Assembly (NCBI GenBank): GCA_003508835.1
Contig: PUFA01000203.1
Span: 1,270,501-1,334,500 of the forward strand
Length of the DNA stretch: 64,000 nt
Origin: Eonycteris spelaea
Taxonomy: Eukaryota > Chordata > Mammalia > Chiroptera > Pteropodidae
Direction: 5' to 3'
In this document: piece by piece, positions 23,701-33,800 of the stretch
Layout: each line of letters starts with the position of its first letter
Position numbering within the stretch: the stretch's first letter is position 1
The notes under the pieces: model-generated
The model's input: the letters and a program-made list of their open reading frames with translations, nothing else
Databases searched by the model: none
What the model was told of the DNA's origin: nothing
Program-made: the position numbers and the translations under genes

Positions 23701-25723
23701 CACAGCCTTTGGAGATGGACGACCCGCCCCCTCCCTCACTCTTTCCCCTTCTCCTCTTTCTTTGTCTCTTTGTCTCGGCTTTCTTTCCCTCCCTGCCTCT
23801 CCCCAACCTCCAGCTTTAACCCACTCCTACTTCAAAGGGGACTATGGGCCCAGGATACCTCCTCCCTCACCCTGCTCAGCCCCCAGCCCCTCTCTGCTCC
23901 CCTGCCCCCAGGGGACAGGGGGACAGGAGTGTCCATGGGCCGGTGCTGTCCCTCCCACGTGATTATCTTCATCTTCGTACTCCTCTTGTCCCTCTTGAAA
24001 CTGATCCTCAGCCCCTTCTCAGTCTCGGACACTCCACTGTTGCTGCAAAGTTCCTGTGAACCTCAGTGGGCGGAAGCCGTGGGGGTCCTAGGGCCGATGG
24101 GGGTTGGTGGTCCCTGAGTAGGTTGGAGGACAATTTCAATGAATGGAGGTCAAGTGAGGAGTAGATTATCCGGTTATTCGGTGCATTGGGGTCCGTGGAA
24201 AGATCGCGGTCAGTGACAGATGGGGGCGTGGTGGAGTGATCTGGAAGTTTGTGAGTAGCCAGGAGTCCAAGAAATTGAGGGACCGCACGTGGTTGAGCAG
24301 GAACTGGTGCGCGCCTCTGAGGTTGGCAGCTCCTCTGGGAGGCTCGGCGATTATTTCCGCGTTTCAAGGACTGAATGAACTTGGAGGGTCCTGAATGGAA
24401 TTCGAGGGAAACTTGGTACGGTTTGAAATCTGTGGCAGAGACGTTCGGTAGATCCGAGATACGGTAGATCCGAGATACGATGAGTGGATTGCTCACGTCG
24501 GGGTGTTTGGGGGCGGGGTTCGGAGGGTACACGCAGAGGTTCCTGCGCTGGCTGGCGGGTATTTGGATCAGGAGTTCACTGGTCCCCCGCAACACCTTCT
24601 CTCCTGGTGAGTTTCTTTTCTCCCCGCTTCCCTACCTATCCCAGGATGCAAGATTAAGGCTCTGAGGGCCAAGACCAACACCTACATCAAGACCCCGGTG
24701 CGGGGCGAGGAGCCAGTCTTCATGGTGACCGGGCGGCGGGAGGACGTGGCCACAGCGCGACGGGAAATCATCTCCGCCGCGGAGCACTTCTCCATGATCC
24801 GCGCGTCGCGCAACAAGTCGGGCGCCGCCTTCGGCGTGGCGCCTGCCCTGCCGGGCCAGGTGACCATTCGCGTGCGGGTGCCCTACCGCGTGGTGGGGCT
24901 GGTGGTGGGCCCCAAGGGGGCAACCATCAAGCGCATCCAGCAGCAGACCAACACGTACATCATCACGCCAAGCCGCGACCGCGACCCGGTGTTCGAGATC
25001 ACGGGCGCCCCGGGCAACGTGGAGCGCGCGCGAGGAGATCGAGACGCACATCGCGGTGCGCACGGGCAAGATCCTGGAGTACAACAACGAGAACGACTTC
25101 CTGGCGGGGAGCCCCGACACCGCGCTGGACAGCCGCTACTCGGAGGCCTGGCGGGTGCACCCGCCCGGCTGCAAGCCGCTCTCCACCTTCCGGCAGAACA
25201 GCCTGGGCTGCATCGGCGAGTGCGCGGTGGACTCCGGCTTCGAGGCCCCGCGCCTGGGCGAGCAGGGCGGGGACTTTGGCTACGGCGGGTACCTGTTTCC
25301 GGGCTACGGCGTGGGCAAGCAGGACGTGTACTACGGGGTGGCCGAGACCAGCCCCCCGCTCTGGGCGGGCCAGGAGAACGCCACGCCCACCTCGGTGCTC
25401 TTCTCCTCGGCCACCAAGGCGCGCGCTGGGCCGCCCGGAGCGCACCGCTCTCCAGCCACCTCCTCTGAGCTGGCCGGACTCCCGAGACGCCCGCCGGGGG
25501 AGCCGCTCCAGGGCTTCTCCAAACTTGGGGGGGCGGCCTGCGGAGCCCCGGCGGCGGGCGGGATTGCATGGTGTGCTTCGAGAGCGAAGTGACTGCCGCC
25601 CTGGTGCCCTGCGGCCATAACCTGTTCTGCATGGAGTGTGCAGTTCGCATCTGCGAGAGGACGGACCCGGAGTGTCCTGTCTGCCACATCACAGCCACGC
25701 AAGCCATCCGAATCTTCTCCTAA
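20732..25723 (+). CDS. MEX3A: MEX3A, RNA-binding RING-type E3 ubiquitin ligase (frame interrupted in this assembly)
   Basis: Two coding exons, 20732-21183 and 24645-25723, join at a GGC-AGG-CAA-G|GTAAGC donor and a CCCAG acceptor. The protein starts [20 protein letters not shown] and ends ATQAIRIFS. It would have about 511 residues once frames are reconciled, close to the family length. KH1 carries GRQG near residues 149-152, KH2 carries GPKG near 240-243, and a C-terminal C3HC4 RING spans about 460-500. The family binds AU-rich RNA elements and acts in post-transcriptional control and ubiquitylation. As read, four length errors break the frame: one C short at 20955-20960, one C short at 21037-21041, two bases short near 25024-25036, and one G short at 25527-25533. 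Conservation on both sides of each break argues for sequencing error, not a pseudogene. A serine tract I recall before the RING region in human is absent here. Confidence 0.93.
21184..24644 (+). other. MEX3A intron
   Basis: The single MEX3A intron is about 3.5 kb with a GTAAGC donor and a TATCCCAG acceptor. It is GC-rich unique sequence. I see no MIR/L2 fragment I would defend in it and no embedded gene. The long open frames on both strands lack domain content. Confidence 0.85.
24446..24477. repeat. 16-bp tandem duplication in the MEX3A intron
   Basis: Two perfect adjacent copies of CGGTAGATCCGAGATA (24446-24461 and 24462-24477) lie about 170 bp upstream of the exon 2 acceptor. Confidence 0.9.
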
Positions 25724-26303
25724 GCCCCATGCCCCGCGCCCCCTGGGGCCCCGCCCCGGGCCCGCCCATAGGGCCTTTTGGGAACCAGTCATTTGAGGGG
25801 CAAGGTGCTTAGAGATAGATACTCGCTCGCTGGGGGTGGGGGTGGGGCGATGGTGGCTGGAGGGTGGGCCACTTTCAGAGCCTCTGGTCACCCTGTCCTG
25901 GAAAGGTTGGGAGGGGGCCGGACCGGAAATTGACTAGAGTTACAACTCTGATACCTCAACAAACCCTTCAGTCTGCAAGCAGCTAAAAGGAACTTTTATT
26001 ACGCCAGAGGTGGCAGCTAAAGCGTCCCAACCCCCCTCTGTCCACCTCCCAGTCTGTGTCACACTGCCCCTTCCTCTGCAGAGGGGAGGGGAGGGAAGAA
26101 TGGCCATCCCTGCTCAGAGGTGCTCTTCCCGTCCCCAGGCCCTCTGGTCCTGACCCACCCACCTCCTGACATGGCCCTGGAGGGCCCTCCACGGCCATAT
26201 CAGGCTTGTGGACTCTCTTCCTGGGTTTCCAGCAGTGGGAGAGGCTTGGGGCCCTTTCAGAAGCCTACATTGATTGTGGGGGGGAGGGGGAAGTGAGTCG
26301 ATC

Positions 26304-26309
26304 AATAAA
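26304..26309 (+). terminator. Candidate proximal polyA signal for MEX3A
   Basis: AATAAA is preceded by GTCGATC and followed by a G/U-containing stretch. It is about 580 bases after the stop codon and would give a short 3' UTR form. Confidence 0.4.
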
Positions 26310-27672
26310 GGGCTCAGACCTGTCCATCCTTACAAAGCTGGGCTGGAGGGGCTCCCTCTGCCCCCCGTGGGCTCTCCTTTTGACTATGTTCATTCCCCAG
26401 GCCCCTCAGGCCTTCCCTGTACTTCCCCATGGTGGTTGTCGCTCCCGCTCTGTCTTCCCTTCCCTTTCCTGCCCTTTCCAGCCCAGCTTTGGGGACACCA
26501 TCCTCCTGGGGAGTCGTAGAGAGGACATTTTGGTGGTCGCCCTAATACCTTTTTCTGGCCCTCTCCCCTACTCCTCCAAAGAAACACCTCAAATTCTTCA
26601 TGGAATGTATCCCTGTTCTCAGTGAATATTTGAGGAGGGGACTAATACTGGGGTACAGAAGGGCCGCCCTCCACCTTTGCTGTCTCTGGGCATTACATTT
26701 AGGGAGCAGCCCCGTGCTGGATGTCCCAGCAGTGGGCGGGGCAGAGCCAGACCTGGGTCTGCTGTTCAGGGAGCAGGAGAGGCTGTGGGGCCCCCTTCCC
26801 GTGCCCCTTCCTGGACCTGACCCCAACCGTTATTCAGAGCAAGTCATGAAGTCTGTCCTACCTGTTGTGGTTGAGAGAAGCCACATCTTCAGAGAGGGGT
26901 CAGTCCAAGGCCAAGCAGGAGGGGGCCCAGAGCCTGTGGGGAGTCATGGGTTGTCACAGGCCTCAGGCCCCCTTTGCTGCTTCCCTACCGCTCAGTAGCC
27001 ACCAGCCTCCCACCTTCCTGGTTCTGCGGGCCGGGCCAGGAGAGGGTGGGGGATAGGGAGTCCCCAGAGATTCTTGTAAATAATGGGGTGGGACTGTTGT
27101 AGGTGAGCTCCGAGCACCTAAGTTCTGGAGTCCCATTCTTCCTGGGTGGAGAGGGGGTGCAGGGATGGGGGTACAGAGGGGACTTCCTCCTCTCCTTCCT
27201 CCTGTTGTGAATGAACTCACCTCTCTGGCCTTCCTCCAGACCACCAGCTTGGGAGAGGAGAGGAAGGTCACGGCCAGGAAGACTGGCCTGTGACACTTCC
27301 CTCCTCCCCGCAGATGTGAGCCATCCTGAGATGTCTGTACAATAGAAACCAAACCAAAATGGGCACCCTCTGTCGCCCGGGGTGGGGGTGGGGTGGGGTG
27401 GGATGGGATGTCCGTCTGTCGACCCCCCTCCCCCTCTCCACTCCTTACCCACAAAGGCGGAAGACTGTTACATTCACTAGGGGGCTCAGGAAATTCAATC
27501 TCACCCTTACTGATCGAGCCAAACCTAGAAACAAATGCGAAATACACATAGCGAGAGACAAAATAGAGGAGAGAGCGCGTGAGGGAGTGAGATAGGCGAC
27601 CAACACAGAGGAGAGAGAAAACAAATAGCAAAAAAAGAAAAAACAGTTCTTTATAATTTAATATTCTATTTT

Positions 27673-27678
27673 AATAAA
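27673..27678 (+). terminator. Candidate polyA signal for MEX3A
   Basis: AATAAA is followed by GGTGTTTATTA, a G/U-rich downstream context, within the A/T-rich 3' UTR block. Confidence 0.5.
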
Positions 27679-27802
27679 GGTGTTTATTACCGTATAAATG
27701 TAGCAAAGAACCTGGGCTAATATGAAAAAAAAAAGACTTTTTATTAGGTAATTTATTATATGAAAAGGATATTTTATTTTATGATAAAGTGATCCTTAAA
27801 AA

Positions 27803-27808
27803 AATAAA
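27803..27808 (+). terminator. Candidate distal polyA signal for MEX3A
   Basis: AATAAA lies in an A-rich run in the same A/T-rich block. The downstream context is less clearly G/U-rich than at 27673. Confidence 0.3.
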
Positions 27809-28450
27809 AAAACTTTAGAAGGTTTAGAATATATGTAGGGAGAGAAGAAAAAAATACATTTGTATTCAGAGTTAAATCTTAAAAAGTGTTTTTAATATAT
27901 GTTCGGGTTTACGTTCCTTTTTCCCCCCACTTTTTTTTGGGGAGGAATGTCATTTGCTCTTGGGGGGGAGCATCCTGGGACGGATGGCGGAGACGGGCTA
28001 GGGGAACGTGTCCCTCTGGAGCAAGTGGATTGGATTTCACTCCACGGGCTCCTTTCCCCTCTCCCCTCCCCCTCGGGGCGGCCGGCAGAGCCAAACAAAG
28101 AAAGGGATTAACAAGAAAGGAAGAAGCTAGAGGACTGAGGACCTGGGGCGCCGGCCCCCCTTCCACGGCCCTGTCCCAGGGCGAATGGGGAGGAGGCTTC
28201 CAAGGCAGGCCCAGAAGGCCTATGGGACCCTCAGAGAGGTGTGAGATTTAAGAGAAAAAAAATTTTTTTAACCAAAAATGAGAGAGAAGAAAAAGAAACC
28301 GAGGGGTTTAAAAGAAAAGAATACTACAAAATAATTATTAATAATAATAATTCAAATTTATTTCATATAATCCTAGAGAAAAAGAGAAAGAATTACTAGT
28401 TACTTAGTAGATGATATTCAGATAGCTTAAAGTTTAGTAGCATTGCGGAC

Positions 28451-30655
28451 CCCCGGGTCCAGTAGAATGTATAAAAGTAAGGAAAGGAAAAATAGAGGGA
28501 AGTGTCCGAGTCACCCCATCTTCAGATACCAGGGTGCGAGCTTCCGGTCTGCTGGGGTTGATTCTGAGAATCCTTGACTTTTTAACTTGTAGGACAAATC
28601 GGTGAGGGGCTCGGTTCCCAGGGTCTTTGAAAGGACGAGCGCTGACCATGTCAACCAGGTTGGGGCAGCAGGGGAGGGTGACCCTGCTCCGCGCCCCGGC
28701 ACTTGGGGACAGTCTGGAGGGTGGAGACTGCCCAGCCCCCACCCTCCCGGGCCCAAGCGAGGTCGCCCTTGAAGTGTGACCTCACCCCCCCTCCGCTGCA
28801 GTTGGCTCAGGAGCCCGGTAGGTCACTCCGCAGACAGACGCACGCACTTCCCACCTCAGAACTCCGAGGGGACAGAGGGCCCCTCCCCCACCCCCGCCCT
28901 CCCTGTTCCCACCCAGCATTCCACTTAGCTTTGGGCAACGAGCGACTGGAGTAACAATCTCGATCGTTCCTTAAGAGCTGCGCGTTACAGCTTTGCAAAG
29001 TGGTTCGTTGTCTCACTAAAGTCGAAGTCCAAGGACTTCCTGCCCCCGGGGGCGCGTGGGGCGGAGACGCCGTCCTTGAAGGCTCGGGAAAAGGGGCCCC
29101 GGGCCGTGTGGGGAGGGGGAGGCAGAAGGGACTTTAGGAGACCCTACCCTAACCCTCTCTGCTTCAGCCCACCTCCATCTGTCAGCGTTCAGTTAGGGGT
29201 CACCCACTGTACCCCTGTTTGGAGGGCTCATCGCTCGCCCCACGGAAAATTGGGGAGCTTGGCTTTTGCTTGTGAGATGTCAATGTTTCCAGCAACCCGG
29301 CTTGTCGCCAGGTCAGGCCCCGCCCTCGAGACCATCCGAGGGGGTGCGGGGCCCCTTGGTTCCTTTTGCCAAGAGGACCCTGCTCCGCGACACCAATGAC
29401 TGTCATGCCCGTCCTGGCCCTAGACCCCAAACGCATCTCCCTCTCCCCGGCCGACTTCTCGCCGCACCTAGGAACAGTGAGTGCCCCTACTCTTTTTGTC
29501 CTAGAAACCCCGCTAGTTTGGGAAGGTAGCGTCTGGGGTGGGGGGGCTTCCTTCCCGCTCGAGGGTGCGGGTGGGGTAGGGGGGGTGGGTGGAGACAGCC
29601 CTGGGGCAGGGGGTGGTCTCTCGGCTGTAGAAAGTAGAATAGGATCGTGGTCAGACTTAATTTGAGGCTTCTAGTGAGAACACAGGACTCCACCAAGGAA
29701 AAATAGTTCAAAAGCAAAATAAAGGCGGGAAACAAAACGGACCCATGAATAATCTAGTCAAAGTGATGTTGCACAAAATGCAGAGAAACCAAGAAGGGGG
29801 AGGGTTAATGTATTAAATGTGCTATTAAGAACTTAATTTTATTAAAAGGATTATTACTTAAGGCTCTGGCTTTTGTCTACCTGTGGGGACTGTAGGGGGG
29901 GCCTTCTCCAGCGATTCTGGGGGCCCCTGCCCACCTCGCAGGAAGTGGCTGGCCCCTCCTGCCTGCTCTTCACTGCTCCTTGCTGGAGACCCAAGCATCC
30001 AGTCCCCTTTTTTCTCCCCATTTACCCCCATCTATTCCTTGGGGTACAGTCAGACCTCTGTCCACTCTCCCTGCGAGGCTGGGAGCCCCTGCCCGGGCCC
30101 CATGGGGAAGGGGCAGAGCCTGAGAAACAGGCCTTCCCCACCAGTCAACCCGGCCCCGCACACCACACCCCCTCTTCTTTGGGGTGGGCAGAAAACCGGA
30201 TGGAAGACCTGGAGCTGCCACCTCCTAAGCTGAACCCTGTCTTTCCCCAGCACGCACCCCACAAACAGGGCTGGCCCCGACTCCCCTTCTCCCTGCCGTC
30301 TCCCTTCTGCCTCCTCCCCTCACCCCTGGCGTCGGCGTGACCTCAGTTCTTGGCACCAGGGCCCTGGGCAGCAGATGGTGCCCGCGATGGTTCCTTTGTC
30401 TCACCCTCCAGATACCCCCTCTGCCATGCCGTCCTCCTCCCCGACCTGCACCGGGGGCTGGCAGAGGGAAGGGCGAGCACCTCCCGCCCCCTTGGCACTG
30501 GCTCCAGACCGCAGGACTCCAGAGGCAGCTGGCCCTGGGGGGGCAGCGGGGCCGGTGGGGAGGATGGTGGGGGAGGGGAAGGGGACCAGGGACTCAGAGG
30601 AGGGCCGGGAGTTGAAGGGGAGGCACAGATAGGAGGCAGCAGGACGGCCAGGCAT
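28451..30655. other. Interval between convergent MEX3A and RAB25
   Basis: It holds GC-rich unique sequence with a second A/T-rich patch (about 29690-29870) that includes AATAAA at 29718-29723. The patch could mark a more distal MEX3A 3' end. No coding exon is supported on either strand. Confidence 0.55.
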
Positions 30656-30669
30656 TGATACAAAACAGC

Positions 30670-30675
30670 TTTATT
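30670..30675 (-). terminator. RAB25: RAB25 polyA signal
   Basis: AATAAA on the minus strand (TTTATT on plus) lies about 150 bases past the RAB25 stop codon, giving a short 3' UTR. Cleavage is expected near 30650. Confidence 0.8.
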
Positions 30676-30821
30676 CAGGGCCCTGGTCGGTGGGGGGTGG
30701 CGGAGGACAGCACATGTGGGCGGGGCCTGGAGACCTCGCTCTGTTGGGGGCGCATGTGACATCGCGGAGCGCAGGGCAGGGGCCGGCTGGGGTTGGGGGG
30801 CACGGCTGGCACCAGCTAAGG

Positions 30822-33800
30822 TCAGAGGCTGATGCAGCAGGCCTTCTTCTCACCAGGGCCAGGCTCCTGCCCGGCCTGGGCGCTGCCCACGGTGATGGTG
30901 CTGGTCCGGGCGCTGCCCTGCCTCTGCTTGGACACCTTCACAAACACCTCTGTGCGGGCAGGGGGCAGCCGTCAGGTCAGGGGAGGTCTGGAGCCCACGC
31001 TCCCACGCACACGCCACGTGTGCGTTTCTGAGAGCTGGGGGTGGGGGTGGGGGTCACGCTTCCAAGAGCTTATGCCAGAAGGAAGTGGAGTTGAGTCCCT
31101 TCTACTTACCTGAGCAGAGTGGGACTGGTCTCAGTCACCTGGCTCCTAAGCTCCAGGCTGGGTGGGGGGCCTGAGGGGGAGGCTGGGGGCCCCCAGGAGG
31201 GCTGAGGAGCCAGGGGGTAGAGAGGGCTGGGTGTCTGCATTCCTCCTACCACCCATGGAAGCCTCTGGAAGCCTCAGGGATGGGACGGGGTGCCGGGCGG
31301 AGCGGGGCTCTAACCTTTGAGGACAGTCTCGAAGGCCAGCTCCACGTTGGTGGAGTCCAGGGCCGAGGTCTCCAGGAACAGCAGCCCGTTGTTTTCTGAC
31401 AGGAAAGGAAATGCACGTTAGCTGTGGGGTCAGAGGCGATCGTCATAACATTCGCTTCACGTTTACTGTGTGCTAACCCCTGGCCCGTGTCGCCCACTCG
31501 AGTCTTAGAACGGCCTGCGAGGCAGGCCTGAATACGTAGAAATGCAGAAAGAACGAAAAAGAACTTGCTCGGCGTCCTGTGTCTGGTAACCGGCCGGGCC
31601 TCGCGGGGCGGGGCCGTGGGACTCGGGGCCTGCGTGCAAACGCTGCCCTTGGTGTGCCTCCAAACCGCGGAGGACCCCGGGGGCAGGTGTGACGCAGGTG
31701 GCAAGGAGAGCCCCCCCCACGCTGAGGGTCTCTGAGCGCTGCAGTGCGGGGCTGTCTTAACGCAAGTGTAAATAGTTGCCCATAACGACACTCTCAGGGC
31801 AAGTGTGGAACATCACGAGGGACGTGGGGCACGAGGTCGGGGGTGGGGGGTGGCTGGGAGAGGCTGAGGGGGCGGGCGGAGGTCTCAGGCCGCCGCGGAG
31901 CTCACCGGCGAACATGCGGGCCTCGTCAGTGGGCACCTCCCGGGCCTGGCTGAGGTCGCTCTTGTTGCCCACCAGCATGACAACGATGGTGGCCTCGGCG
32001 TGGTCATACAGCTCCTTCAGCCAGCGCTCCACACGGAGTAGGTCTGGTGCTTGGTCAGGTCGAACACCAGGAGGGCCCCCACTGCGCCGCGGTAGTACCT
32101 GTGTGGGCAGAGGCAAGGTCAGGGCCCTCGAGCCAGAGAGCCAGGACATGTCCCAGCAATCAGGCCCAGGGACATGGACCCCTGGAGCCAGACCCAGACA
32201 GGGCAGACGCCGGGCTCCAAGAACCTTCTGGAGCTCCGGTCTAGGAGCCTCACGGCCCCGCGCCCTGCTGGGAAACTGCGGGCTCCCTCCTCCCTCGCTG
32301 CCCCTCTGCCTCCTCAGCCCCTGCTATCCACCAGCACACACCTGGGCTCTGGGCCTCCAGAACACCCCTGCCCCCCAGCTCTCCCCGGCACCATGGCCCT
32401 CAGCGGCCTCTTCTCTCTGGAGGACATCTTTCCCTGACGTGACCACCCGCCGCATCCTTGCAAGCATCCAGCCCCTCCCAGGGTTCGATGCAGCTTCCCA
32501 ACCACTCCCGTCTTACTGAGGAGTCAGCTGTGGCTTGTAAGAGACCTGGTGACCAGCCCGAGAGTGACGAGTGTGTGTGAGCAAAGCCCTGCCTCCTGCC
32601 TCCTGCCCTGGCCACGGGCTCACAGACGCCCTTCCCACACGCAGCCTCCCACCGACCGGGAGCCACTCTGCCCGTGGTGTCAAGAGGCCTAACTTCCTGT
32701 GTGTCCTCTGAGTCCTTGTCCGAGGGGCCAGTCCTCCACCTTAGTACAAAGCACTGGGCAGGAGTGAGAGGGCTCCCCGCCCCGGGTCTGCCCCCATCCC
32801 AGCCCCCATGAAGCCCAAAGCCTCTTGTATTTAAACAGGGGTGGGGATGACAGCACCTCACTCCCATAGGACCTGGAGGAGCGCCTATAACACCCACTAC
32901 AAAGTGCCTGTACTGTCCTCGGCACAGAGCAAAGGCCGTGCTGCAGTGACTCTTGGTCCAAGCCCAGGAGTCAGCTTCACCTTCACCATGCCCTGGCTGG
33001 GACCTGTGGCTGGCAGTCTGTGCCTCCTCAGGGGCTGGGGCGCCCAGTGTGGCAGCTGGGGGCCCTGCGGAGCCTCCCCTCCTCCCCCTCCTCCCCCTGC
33101 CCCACCCCCCGCGCTCCGCCTGGCCCCCAGAGCGCTCCCTGACTTCCCCAGCACCCCACGCCCCAGCCAGCCCCCGGCCCGGGCTCACGCCGAGGTGATG
33201 GCTCGGTACCGCTCCAGGCCGGCGTGTCCCAGATCTGGGCCTTGACGGCGGCGGTGCCCAGCATGACGGTGCGGGTGGAGAACTCGACGCCGATGGTGGT
33301 GCGGCTGTCGTGGCTGAACTCGTTGCGCGTGAACCGGGACAGCAGGTTGGTCTTCCCCACACCCGACTCGCCGATCAGCACCACTGGAGGGGTGGAGAGG
33401 CCGGGCTGAGCTGGGCGGAGACGCCGGCCCCCACCCCCGCAGCCGGGGGTCTGCGCGCCAGCAGGGGCGGGGGTCAGGAGGCTCTGAGGCTGCCGGGGCG
33501 CCTGGCAGAGACTGGGTCCGCAGCTCCGCGTGATGGTCCATCGGGCCGAGGGGCCGAGAGTTCCGGCCCTGTCCGCTGAGACAAGGCTGGAGTTCTCCGG
33601 GCCTGACGCTGGCGACGGGGCTCGGCTGAGTGGCGGGGGCAGCGGGGGCGTGGCCGTGGGCAGGGTGTCCGTCTGGGGGAGGGCGCCGCTCCCTGGAGCA
33701 GGGCGGTGAGCACATGCCTGTTTGCATGCATGCGCGTGGGAGGCTGGTGTGCGTCTGCACGGGAGGGGCGGGGGTGTGAACAGAAGTGTGGGCGGGGAGA

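Larger units (their letters stand above)
25724..28450 (+). other. MEX3A: Probable MEX3A 3' UTR
   Basis: The sequence after the TAA stop holds no further coding signal, and the family is known for a long 3' UTR. From about 27600 to 28440 the base composition switches abruptly to A/T-rich, with many ATTTA-like, TTTTTA and AATAAT stretches set in a GC-rich region. That is typical of a conserved regulatory 3' UTR. Candidate polyadenylation signals are at 26304, 27673 and 27803. The true 3' end is uncertain and could reach the signal at 29718. Confidence 0.6.

Noticed and set aside
22801..23739. 312-codon open frame on the minus strand inside the MEX3A intron
   Set aside because: Biased, Pro/Ser-rich composition without domains. 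It lies fully within an intron of the opposite strand and has no polyA signal.
20732..25723. Reading MEX3A as a pseudogene because of its frame breaks
   Set aside because: Intron, splice sites and near-complete residue conservation persist. The breaks are length changes in homopolymers or short repeats and occur in the other genes too.
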